Assembly: GCF_029227915.1 (NCBI RefSeq)
Contig: NC_079882.1
Span: forward strand, 3,782,001 to 3,846,000
Source of the DNA: Hydractinia symbiolongicarpus
Taxonomy: Eukaryota; Cnidaria; Hydrozoa; Anthoathecata; Hydractiniidae
Reading direction: 5' to 3'
Length of the DNA stretch: 64,000 nt
Below, in pieces: positions 49,888 through 60,815 of this stretch (the stretch's first letter is position 1; each line of letters begins with the position of its first letter). The translations under genes were made by a program, and so were the position numbers. Under the pieces are notes generated by a model. It did no database searches and was not told where the DNA came from. It was given only the letters and a program-made list of their open reading frames with translations.

Positions 49888-50636
49888 ATGATGTTGTTAT
49901 TCATCTTATTATTACTCATAAAATGTGGATATGGAGAAAAATGTGTCCCAGTTCCAACTTGTAACTGTGGAAGTGATAGCGCAATGTCTTGTTACAGTCG
50001 ATCAGCTGAAACATTGCCCAACATAACTAATCTTCACGTTGAGAGCTTGTATATAGGTTATGACAATGTAGGATTCATACCGCAGTATTATTTCCAACGA
50101 TTTAGCAAGTTAAAAATTCTTGGGATTTATGGTGCAAAACTCGTGTATTTGTCACGTCATAATTTATCAGGACTGTCACGCCTGGAATATTTGTCTATAA
50201 CAGATTCTCATTTGGAGCTTATTCATCTTCCTGCGTTTGACGATTTAAAAAGAATGAGATATCTACATCTTGAAAGAAACAAACTTAAAAGCATACCACG
50301 AGAAGTATTTTCAATTCACTATGTGATAGATTACAGAACAATTTTTTTCACAGTATCCACCTCTTATTTCCCGTACAGACTTACCTCACTTATCTTATCT
50401 TATGGAACAACAAATTTCGAAATATGTCAAACATTTATTTAGAGGGTTTAACATATTTGGGCGAACTTCGTCTTTCCAACAACATGATAGACGTGATAGC
50501 AACTAAATCATTGAAAAAAACTCGAATCAGTAGTTTAGATATTTCTTGTAATAAAATTAGGACGTTGGGAAGGCAAGCATTTGAAGAGGTTTAAGCACAC
50601 TGAACTTGCGTCAAAACTAGATTGAAAGTGTCGAAC

Positions 50637-51413
50637 CTTGGAGGAAAGAATACGGAAGGAGAAACAACTTCATTTCTGTATGCTTTAAATATATTGAATT
50701 TTCTATTGTTTTTAATTTCAAAAGAATCAGTGCGTGAGGTGCTCGACCGAGTCTTTTTCGCAAAAAAATGATCAAATTCCATACTCTCCTTTAATAGGGG
50801 CTAACTTTTTTCTATTAAAATCTGACTGTAACACGCTGCAGGCACGTGATATTTGTATGGAAAGTGTGCCTAATATAAGTCGGTAAACATTGCTGTTAAA
50901 AACTTCAACAATACATTTGGAAATAAGCGTTTAACCATGATATAAACCTATTTTTGCAGGCTTGAGTATACCACTTTGATCATGAAAAACAATATAGATA
51001 GATATGCGCCGGACGAGTGCCGACAAAATGTGTGCTGGAATAATGTTTATTCTAACTAAAGAAATAACTTCTTATAACTGAACGTCGTTTTAAAACGAGA
51101 TATAAACTTTTTCTTTTTGTTTACAAAAGTGTCGAGCACGTGCTTCTTCGCTAATTATGTTAACATAAGAACAAAAGAAATTTTACCAATTTCAATGTGG
51201 CTTCTTGTTTTGGTATTATCATCAAATTCATCATCAAATTATCTAATTGTTTTTATAACCAATCATAGTTGCGAATTGTTATTCACGAATAATTTAGTCA
51301 CACAACCGCCAAAATTTCAAATTAAGTTTCTATACAGACACCTGCTAGAACCTCACGCAGTGTTTCAATAGAATTAAAAGAGTTGTTTCTCCTTCCGTAT
51401 TCTTTCCTCCAAG
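50637..51413. mobile_element. hAT-like non-autonomous element with 33-bp TIRs in the LRR gene
   Basis: The left end (50637-50669, cttggaggaaagaatacgga...) and the right end (51381-51413) are perfect 33-bp inverted repeats. The sequence gtcgaac flanks it on both sides (50630-50636 and 51414-51420). The duplication could be read as 5 to 8 bp because the borders are ambiguous. Removing the element and one flank joins an LRR half (IESV) to EPMTFKNIKVDNLFLDD in the same frame, which confirms an insertion into coding sequence. Inside there is no transposase; the plus ORF at 51117-51371 is not recognisable. The class is inferred from the duplication size only. Confidence 0.85.
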
Positions 51414-53078
51414 GTCGAACCAATGACATTCAAAAACATCAAGGTTGATAATTTGTTCTTAGATGATAACAAACTTAGAAATCTCGAATGTTATACTTTT
51501 TACAGTTTGTATGAATTAGAAAGCCTAACATTAAGTAATAACACAATCTCCATTATACAAAAGAATGCATTTAAAAGGGGCGAGAGTAACAATGGGAATT
51601 ATTTCTTGAAAAAAATTTCATTAAATTTATTTACCGTGGTACATTTTCAGGAATATGCAACATGAAGACACTTGAAGTCTCGTGTAACATTATTGAAAAA
51701 ATAGAAAATGGAACATTCGAGGGATGTACAATACTTGAAACTATACACTTAAACAAAAATAACATTTCAAAGATTGAAGGAAATGTCATTGCACCGGCAA
51801 AGAGTTTAAAAAACATTTACCTACAGAACAATAACCTTCGAAGTATCAAACCAAATACTTTCAATTTACCTAAAGTTCTTAGTATTCATTTAGAGAACAA
51901 AAAAATTGGAAAATTATCGTTCACCGCGTTTAAAGGCGCTGAAAGCTTACACGTTCTCCATGCAAAATAATATTATCTCAAATATCCCGAAAAATATATT
52001 TGAAGATTCAAAAAAGTTAAAAGTTAAAATTTATCTTCAACAAAATCTAATATCTAGCCTACCTTTAGAAATGTTCCAAAATTTACACCTTTTAAGAAAT
52101 GTAGACATTTCCGGCAACCAAGTAACTGGACTTAACTTCAAAATTTTTAGTAAGTGCACTAGAATTTTAGATATACGACTAAGCAGTAACAACATAGAAA
52201 ATGTTAAAAATTCGCTACTGTTGCAAAACAATAAAATCAAATATTTTCCACATTTACTGACATTCCCATCCCTATCCTATTTGGATTTGCATATGAATAG
52301 AATTGCTGAACTACCATCAAATGTTTTTCTTCAACTACCAAAAGTAACCTATGTCAATTTAAGCAGTAACAAAATACAAACATTGTCTTTCCAAGCATTT
52401 TATGGTGCAGAGTTGCTAAAGACATTGTATTTACATGACAATAAAATTTCTGAAGTAGAAAGCACAGTCTTTCCACATCTTCCAAATGTGACAGAAATAA
52501 ACTTTGGCAACAATATGATCAAGACATTCGCTAATGGTTTTTTTCAAAAATTTAAGAATCTTAAAAAGTTGTATATTGGACATAATAGAGTTTTGAAAAT
52601 TTCCTCCGAAATGTTTAATGGCTTAAATCGTCTGGAAATTTTAGATGACAGCCACAATCAAATAAAAGATATTAACAAGAACTCGTTTACTGATTTAAAA
52701 TTCTTAAAACACCTGTACCTCAGCAACAACCATATAAACAATTTGTCGGCTGATCACTTCAAATATAGTCAGGATTTAAAGTCCATAAAACTGGATAAAA
52801 ACATGCTCACTCAAATATACGAAGAACGTTTAGTCAGTTAAATAATCTAATGAGTTTGGATCTCGGTGGAAACCAGATTAATACCTTGAGTAAAATGTCA
52901 TTTACTGGCTTGACAAAGTTGAAAACTTTGGATTTAAGTCAAAACAAGCTTAATGGACTTCCAATCGGATTCTTTGACAGTGCCAAATACGTGACGAAGT
53001 TACATCTAAATCATAATCAACTCTTAAAGTTACCGTTGCCTATTAAAAGTTTAAATAATTTGGAATATCTGGATTTAA

Positions 53079-53823
53079 CCCTATTCGGTCCGGGGGGGGG
53101 GCGGATTCCGCCCCCCCCTGACGGTTTTTTTTTAATAACTCCTGATTGCTTTGTTATATGGCTATGATACTTACTGAGTTTCAACATTTATCTATTAGAC
53201 ACCTGTATGCTAATTTTTTAGGTCCCATACCTTTCAGAGGCTTTGATATTGGCCATTACTCGAAACTACCCTTAAAAATCTCTATGAAATCCTTATAATG
53301 TGGAAAATATAATAACTCCTGTTAGGATTATCCTTAGAACTTGAAACTTGCAACACATCTTTGTTTCATCAAGAATAATCATTTTGAATAATTTGAACAC
53401 GTGACTAATCCGATTTCCCGATTTTGTCGGATTTTACCCGAAAATCGGAAAAAAACGTATTTTTGGGCAATTTTTGGCAATTTTTTATCCGATCCATGTA
53501 AAAACCGGAAGATATGTTAAATAACTTTTATTTAGCTTTAAGAAACTTCAAACAGAATGTAAAAATTCGCTCTAGAACAAATGTAATTGTATTTTAAGCA
53601 GATAGTGGCATTTTTACAAATTTAAAGCTTTTGATGACGTCACAGAAAATGTGCTGACGCAAGCAAATTTTTTTTGGCGCCATTTTGTTCCTTTTATGAC
53701 GTACTATAAGTGTGCCAAGTTTGATTCAATTTGAACAACCCTATGAAAAGTTATTGAGGGGGGGCGGAATCCGCCCCCCCCCCCCGGTCATAGTATGTTC
53801 GAAAAACCCCGGACCGAATAGGG
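53079..53823. mobile_element. piggyBac-like MITE inserted at TTAA in the LRR gene
   Basis: The ends ccctattcggtccgggg and ccccggaccgaataggg are perfect 17-bp inverted repeats. TTAA lies immediately outside at 53075-53078 and 53824-53827. Just inside each end is a palindrome of an oligo-G run, cgga(a/t)tccg and an oligo-C run (53092-53118 and 53758-53785). Removing element plus one TTAA yields LEYLDLSHNSLRVLES, a perfect LRR in the correct frame. The interior has no coding capacity and matches the decayed copy at 12157-12799 in reverse orientation. Confidence 0.92.
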
Positions 53824-55760
53824 TTAAGTCATAATTCATTGCGTGTACTGGAATCTGGTGTATTAGACGGATCAACTGAATTAATGTATCTTAATTTAGC
53901 AAGTAACATTATTGAAACGTTACCAGTAGATTTAGTGAATAAAAACGCTTCTTTGAATGATTTAAATCGCAGTAGCAACAGATTGACTGAAATAAAAAAA
54001 ATTACAGGAATAAAAGTATTATTAAAGCTCGATCTAAAACACAATCGAATCATAAGAATACACCCTGACGTGTTTAAGGAAATTGTTAGGTTTAATTCTT
54101 TGGATGTGTCCAATAATAAATTAAAAGAATTTAGAAATGTCATAGCTTCAAATTCCAGCCTAAAAAAACTAAATTTGGACAACAACAAAATTGAGAAAGT
54201 TGATTCTATAGGATTAAAGTATTTGCACAACTTGCACCAAGTATCAATCCGGGTAAATAGTATTACCCATATTACAAAAAAATCTTTCTGCAAATCATTG
54301 AGAATCATTGATATATCCGACAATCTGGTTACGAATATCGAGAAAAGAGCTTTTGAAAAAACAATCACAATCAAGGAGCTGTTGTTGGCTAATAATTCTA
54401 TTCAATCGCTGGATCCTGACATTGCAGATTATCTTCAGAGTGTTCAGAAATTTGATATACGATGCAATCAATTAAGCTGTGATTGCAAATTTGCTGAATT
54501 TGTAAACAGAAAGTGTCATAATCAGTGGATGTGTCAGTTCCAATCCAATCAATGGCTCATGAAACTTTATTTTTTGATAACAACAATGGTAATGTTACGT
54601 TAAACCGATGTGGTAAATCAAACACCTTCGATCCTAATGTAGAAAATAATGGTACAAGTGTGCTTGCACATGGAAGATATTTTTGTAAAAGAATAGAAAA
54701 GCCCGAAAAACTACACAACAAAGAAGCCAATGAAAACAGCAATAAATGGATAATCATTGGATCAGCCTCAGCTTTGAGTTTTATTCTGTTCCTACTCATT
54801 ATTGTTGTGATTTTCAAAATATGTAGAAATCCTGCACCACCCAAGGTTTGTATTCACATACTCAATCATTGGTTAAATAAGATTTATATAATACTGCGTT
54901 ATAAATTCCCTTTATGCTTATAGGACAAACAAGTACCAACAGGCTCCAGAAACAACGAGTGCAGCACTGATTATGGCAGAGAAATGGCAATATGTTTTTA
55001 CCCTGTGAATATAATCAAAAATATTTTGAATGTAACTAAATGTCACAATCTTTTTTATCTTGACCAGGGCAATAAAGAAATACAGTGGTTTCTCTCTAGA
55101 ACAAACAATCGAAGAACAATATTTTGATCTCCCTTGAAGATTTATCCGCTTTGGAAGTTTTGACCTAAAACTTTTTATTAGTTATTATAAAAGACTTGTT
55201 ACAGAGGATAAGATGTAGAAAGATCACTTGCATTTATTTTTTGAGAGGGTTTTGGGAAGACTAATGAAAGGTTGAAAAAGAACATTAGGTGAAATTAAAA
55301 CATGTTTATTAAATACATAATCTAATTAATCTGCATATGTTTGCTATTTGGGATTAATTTTAGGCAGAATATTCACGAGAGTTCAGAATGGTTAATGCGA
55401 CTCCTTTATAGAGATTTCTGCGCGGAAGAGGTTACGCTGCAAGAGTTTTTTCTAAAGAATCTGCCTAAGACAAGCCAAGGTTTCCGTCTTATGGAGGCGT
55501 CTATTCGATTCAGGGAGGTGCCACTGTACTGAAAGCTATCGTGTTCAGTAATTTAATTGCATTGTCTAGACCTTTTATGAGTTTAAAAAATTAAAAAAAT
55601 AAAAACATTTAGATCAATTCCTTTTGTATATGATATATTCGCTGCATACAATAACAACAAAGTGCATTCTCTGCCTAAAATAATAAAGCTTGGAATTCCA
55701 AAGTAACTTATCATTTTATCCATAAGGCGTGAAAAGTATCTGGGATCAGAGGTATATCTA

Positions 55761-56210
55761 AAGGCTAAAATACACGGTAAGTTTAAACGGACCGTTTAAA
55801 TGTAAGATAAAAAAACTTACCGTGTAAACAGCAAAGATGTACAACTTTTCTCGGTTTTATAAGTTTTTTTAAAAGTTGGACATGTTCAACTTTTGCTAAG
55901 TTTTTTCTATTGAAATTAACAGAATGATTAATGAGCTATTGTTTAAACTAAGGATTTGAGTATATTTTTTTAATTTCTAATCATAACCGCTTTTTTTCTT
56001 CAAACATTTACCATGCTGCTGCTATAACAATACCCGCCACAGAATATTTACGTGTTTTTCCTTTGGTATTCATTGTAAAAAGAGAGTTTTTTTAAAAAAC
56101 TTATACAATTTATCTTAACGTGTAGACAGGTATATTACCTGCAATGAAACTTATAAGTTTTTTTCTTACAACTAAACGGTTCGTTTAAACTTACCGTGTA
56201 TTTTAGCCTT
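55761..56210. mobile_element. MITE with ~50-bp terminal inverted repeats
   Basis: The left end (55761 on) reads aaggctaaaatacacggtaa then gtttaaacgg. The right end (to 56210) is its near-perfect reverse complement, with only scattered mismatches over about 50 bases. The interior is AT-rich and non-coding. A truncated related word (aaaggctaaaatagaca) occurs near 56493. No clear target duplication is seen. Confidence 0.75.
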
Positions 56211-56289
56211 CTTTCGCGTCTGCACATGTTTTGGGCATGAACTGGGTTTATGTAGCTATAGAATTTATTATAATAATTCTAATTCTTAG

Positions 56290-56349
56290 CACAATGAGGC
56301 TTTCCCAAAAGATGAAGATGACAATGCGAACGTGCATAAATGCGAATGA
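56290..56349 (+). other. Possible terminal exon of the LRR gene (acidic tail)
   Basis: An acceptor-like cttag at 56285-56289 is followed by a phase-0 frame reading HNEAFPKDEDDNANVHKCE and a stop. The composition looks like a cytoplasmic tail rather than random sequence, and the candidate lies downstream of the membrane-span exon in the same orientation. Intermediate exons could not be chosen (one plausible, 54924 onward, reads DKQVPTGSRNNEC). This is a guess based on splice context and composition. Confidence 0.25.
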
Positions 56350-59300
56350 AAAAAGAATCAGAATTTTGCAGGAGAATAAGAACAATTCAGGAACTCTCTC
56401 CCATCCACAATAACTGCATCAGTAACAAAAAAGGAATAAATTCACAAATCTTAGAAAATTTAAGAATTTAATTGACACAATAGAAGAACATAAAGGCTAA
56501 AATAGACATTTTTTACTGTTTCTTATTAAAAGCGTGTAATTTTATTTCATAAAGTAGTGCAGATCGATTAGACACATTATTTGAGTAAGTACCATATCAT
56601 GTTGAAGTAGACACTTGGTCAATTATTTATTTTGTTTTGTGTTTTTTGTTTTATTATTTTAATTTATGAATATTTTTTATTTGTTTGCTTTGGGTTTTGG
56701 CAGTATTTTAACAAATCAAAACAAAAATATAAAGGCATACCACAACTGAAAATCATTTCTATTTGATCAATTTTGTATCGTATATATTCCTAATTAATCG
56801 TATTTTAATTGTATTATTAACGTATTAATATCTAATCTAACTTGATTGAATTGGTGTGTATGTTCAGACTTTTGGAACTAAAAACGAACACAACTCTTTA
56901 ACGACGTTTCGGCCGTACGACGGCCATTTTCAAGTATAGCTATTTACAATTGACAAATTCAACACTATATACAACACTAGCTATATTTGTGCTACAACGG
57001 AACCTATATGAAATGGGAGTTGATGTAACACTAACTCCATTGTTTATATAATTTCAAAGAAAGGGCTCAGAGATTTGTAAAAAATGTCCCAAAAAGTTCC
57101 CAATATGGCAATTATTCAAACGGCCATAAAATCGCTAACCAAAATCTTCAGAAATTTTAAAAACCCACTTCCTCTGATGCCAGAGTGTTGCAGAAAATAA
57201 ATGTTATTAATAAAAAAACTCTATGTTTTCATATATAGTAGTTTTCCACTATTAAAACAATAACTAACAAAAAAAGGTTAAGAATTAAAAAAAATTAAGA
57301 ATAACCATGAAAAACCTCAAAATTTCGAATTTTACTTAATTTATACAGCTTGAGCACAGAAAGCTCGTCGCATAACTTTTATTGTACGCTGGTGGTCAAG
57401 AAGACCGATAAAAATGTACATTAATAAAATAGACCACAAATACTGTTATAACATCATTTTATATTGATATGAAAATTAACATACAAAGGCCCGATTTTAA
57501 TAGGATTTAAAAGATTTCATAATGTCTAGGACACTTAATGCAAGTTAGTTGCCTTAATAATAAAGGTTAAATTGTCAAGGAACGAAGAACTAGTATTGGT
57601 TATTTATAAATATTATGCTTTGTGATTAGTTTGCTCACGCGAGAAAAGAGTCGTGTTACTGAAACACGAAATGCAGTATAAAACTGATTTTTTTAATAAA
57701 AACCAACGAATATGTGTGTTGGAAACTTTCGCGGCACTATTCTCAGAACAAAAAAGAGATAATTACTTACTAAATAATTCAGAATTGAAGATGTGTTTTT
57801 TTTTCTAAATCTGAAATCTTTTCAAGATAAACCATGGTAAAGTATTTTTTTAATCTGTTAACTATTTTATTGTCCGTTTTTTTTGTTAATTTTGATTCCT
57901 TATAAAATTTTATAATGCAGATCTTTATACAATGTGTGTTAGCCACCTTTTTAGGTGAAAACGGCAAAAAAAAGTAAAAACAAAAGCGAACTGTGCATGA
58001 GCAACAAAAATGTCTGTTCATTTCATCAATACACATCAGTTTGGTGAACAACCCTGACGTTTAAAATCTCGGTGCCGCTTTTTTTTATTAACCAAAAATA
58101 CATGAGATTTAGAGTTTACGGCAAATGAAAAATTTTACAACGATATACTTTGATGATTGATAGTTGATTGATAATGTAAACTTCATGTTGAAGGTAACAT
58201 AAAATATATGTTTAAAAAGAGAATTAAACAGTGGATACAGGCTCAAATTTTTTTTTTCTCTTTTTTCTTTTCTATTTGTTTTTCGTTTTTTACAAAGATT
58301 TAGAAAAAAAAACATCGAAGAAAAACCTTAGAAGGGATCAGAAATATTTTATCTTTCTTTCACAGGTTATAACATAAATGCAGATGCATCGTACACAATG
58401 AAAAGTGTAATTCAAATGTGTAAACAAATCAATAAAAATATATTGCTTTTCTTACAAACCGAAAGAGTACAAAAAATAATAAAAGAGAGTTCAGGAGAAA
58501 GTTTCAAGTTTTTCTCAGCCACTCTATTTTACTTTTTGATAAACCGGCTTATGAAATCAAAACCTCTGATCTAGGATGAAATATAAGGCGGCTGTTGAAT
58601 TGTTCCTTGGTTTTCGTTATTCACGGCACTAACTTGCAGAAGACAAAACAAACGCAGTTAGATCAAAAATTTCGACGAAATCAAGGAGAGCACACATATC
58701 TTTCCACTTCTACCCATGTGCTGTTTTCAAATATTTTCTTTCTGTCCAAAATATTGGACAAGTGGAATGTTGCATATGTGCAGACAATGACTTTTAGACG
58801 ATGAACCAAACGGAAACGAGTTACATTAACAATTTCATTGTATTTCATTCAAAAATATTTATTGTTTACTCGATTTAATCCAAGTATTAAATTGAGGTTC
58901 AAGAGGATACGGCGGTTGCATTGAGCAATACTTAACATTGTCCATATTTCTTGCGTAAGTACTTTTTGAAATCTGGAAAAAGAGAAATAAAAATAGATCT
59001 GAAAGAAAACACAGGGATAACGAATCATCTTTATTGATCGACATTGTGACACGTCAATCTGCTTTTTCCACAACAAAACTAATTGCAATAAAAAATTGCG
59101 AAAGATGTTTACAAAAAGAGGTCATTTCAGCTTGGAGGAAAAAAAACAGTTCTGTTTTTCTTTCTCCAAGATTCCAACAAGCACCACACCTGATTGGGTC
59201 TGTTTAGTTCCCTTTAGACGATATTTCTAAACGACGATGCATAAAAATAAACGATATTAAAAAGAAATGAGCTTTCAACAAGAATTTTGTTTTGTAACAT

Positions 59301-60068
59301 TAAGCTGCACACAAATAGTAAAAGAAAACACGAAAATCATTTACATTTCATCTCTGTTGTCAAGGGATTGCAGTTTTTAATAAGACTATTTGATTAGATG
59401 TTTATTAAACTGGTTTAAGAAAGACATTTGTCCATCATCTATTAAATTAATCTCTAAAAATAAATTATAAGCAGAAACCATCGCATAATTTACAACATAT
59501 CTGCAATTAATTAAAGTTATGCCACGAATATTTCCTGACCTTTTAAGTCAGATATTCAATCAGTTCAACGGAAAGTCCGAGACAAATTTTCCCAGCAACA
59601 AATGGTGCTTATTTTATAAGGTTGTATTAGGATCAGAATTCGTGAAATGATTCTGCCGCAAATTTAATTAAGAAAAAGGCTAATGCGGAAAACAAATCCG
59701 CGGCAGGATCAGTTCACGAATTTTTACCCTGGTCACGCCTAATATTATTATTATTTTTTAGCGGTTTTATTCATGGTAGATTAAAGTAGCCATTGCAATG
59801 AGATGCTTGGCGTTAGTTATACTACGCAATGAATGAATATTTAACTTTCTTACATCACGACCAATGGACTTAGAAGTTGTAAAGTGGAAGCTTGCGTTTC
59901 TTAACTTTTTGCATAATATGCTTGTCTTGTAATAATAATTTTAAAAGATGACAATATTAAAAGCTCTTAAGATATGGTTTAAAAGTGTCGCAATAACAGC
60001 TTAAAGTCACGCCTTAATTTTGACAAATAAAATGAAATCGCGTGCACAATTGACACAATCGCATCTGA
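56350..60068. other. Non-coding region with a repeat-like hairpin
   Basis: No exon is recognised. At about 56895-56935 the sequence acgacgtttcggccgtacga followed by cggccattttcaag contains a small palindrome (ggccgt-acg-acggcc). It resembles terminal sequences found in many animal retroelements, possibly Penelope-like; this is not proven. The remaining ORFs are short and low-complexity. Confidence 0.4.
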
Positions 60069-60076
60069 TATAAATA
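60069..60076 (+). promoter_or_regulatory. TATA box of the secreted cysteine-rich gene
   Basis: TATAAATA lies about 90 bases before a good splice donor (TTACAG|GTAAAA at 60160). A 5'UTR exon of about 60 bases would run from around 60100 to 60159. It is spliced to the acceptor ttcttaag at 60431, with the ATG at 60444, giving an intron of 272 bp in the 5'UTR. Confidence 0.55.
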
Positions 60077-60443
60077 AAAACAAGTCTAGATGATTTTTAA
60101 ATCAAAATATACACAAGCAAAAGAAGTATAACAAGAAACACAGCAACTTAATCTTACAGGTAAAATATTTTAATAAAATTGGCTGCATTTGGTATGAGAA
60201 ATCAAAATTAGAAATCTACTAAAGTACTGCCAATACGGTATCTCAAAACAAAAAATAGCATTAAAAAATTATGCAGGAATTAATTTGTTAAATTTTTAAA
60301 AAGCAGAAGAAATCGATTTCTTCATCTGTCCTAGGCAATCAAAATACGGCTTTATTTTGTCATTAAAGCTGCATTTATTTACTTGACACTTGGTCAAAAA
60401 TTAACCATGCTTTATTTCTTTTCTTCTTAAGGAAAATCTAACA

Positions 60444-60815
60444 ATGGTATCGGCTTTCATCAGCATTCTAATTATCACCCTTGCTTTTGTCCACTGCGAA
60501 GCACACCTTGACAACTGCCCATCAAAATGCCAAAGTGATTTCTCGCAATGTATTGCAATTGTACAAGGTGAGGATATCAGTGAATGTAACAAGTTAAAAA
60601 CAGTTTGTTATCAGAAATGTAGCAGTGCTCTCAAGAGACGTGGACCAGATGCCAATGCAATGGCTTCACAAAGTTCGAACAAAAAAAACAAAAAATGTTG
60701 GGCGAAGTGTAAACTGCCTTCTAATGTCTGTTCTGATAAAAAGAAAGTACCTGAAAGACAAACTTGCCGAAACAGAGTGTATTTAACATGTTTATCAAAA
60801 TGCATTCTCAAATAA
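60444..60815 (+). CDS. Small secreted protein with duplicated six-cysteine module
   Basis: The 123-aa frame has a clear signal peptide (MVSAFISILIITLAFVHC, cleavage probably near EA|HLD). The mature part has two modules with the same spacing, C-x3-C-x6-C-x11-C-x6/7-C-x3-C, at residues ~25-60 and ~85-121. Between them is a basic, serine-rich linker with a KRRG site (LKRRGPDANAM) that could be cleaved to release two peptides. The symmetric CxxxC...CxxxC arrangement suggests two helical hairpins held by disulfides. I do not recognise the family; it could be a venom-like, antimicrobial or structural secreted protein. A TATA box, a 5'UTR intron, and AATAAA words at 60812 (overlapping the stop) and about 60853 support a real gene. 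No disruption is seen. Confidence 0.8.
   Translation: MVSAFISILIITLAFVHCEAHLDNCPSKCQSDFSQCIAIVQGEDISECNKLKTVCYQKCSSALKRRGPDANAMASQSSNKKNKKCWAKCKLPSNVCSDKKKVPERQTCRNRVYLTCLSKCILK

Larger units (their letters stand above)
49888..54845 (+). pseudogene. Leucine-rich-repeat transmembrane protein, multiply disrupted
   Basis: The start has a signal peptide (MMLLFILLLLIKCGYG) and a cysteine-rich LRR cap (CVPVPTCNCGS). About twenty LRRs of the L..L.L..N.I type follow, then an LRR C-terminal cap (RCNQLSCDCKF) and a transmembrane span (WIIIGSASALSFILFLLIIVVIF) near 54745-54815. Reading is broken many times. A one-base loss in a T-run lies near 50590, and a TAG at 50618-50620 falls inside an LRR. A 777-bp insertion spans 50637-51413. 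Frame changes lie near 51960, 52833 and 54520, and an LRR is shortened near 52205. A 745-bp insertion spans 53079-53823. Two likely real small introns remain: about 50322-50379, and 51586-51650, the latter keeping frame. After the membrane span a donor at 54846 and acceptor at 54923 continue in phase. The family resembles LRR receptors without a recognised cytoplasmic domain. Some one-base breaks could be sequencing errors; the two insertions and the TAG are harder to explain that way. Confidence 0.85.

Noticed and set aside
52850-53167. LRR protein ending in a proline- and glycine-rich tail
   Set aside because: The tail is translation of the inserted TTAA-flanked MITE, not a natural C-terminus.
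53829-54374. 181-codon minus-strand ORF
   Set aside because: It is the antisense shadow of a clear LRR reading frame on the plus strand.
56231-56413. 60-residue membrane peptide
   Set aside because: It starts just after a MITE; its hydrophobic part is AT-driven and the better reading is a possible exon in another frame from 56290.
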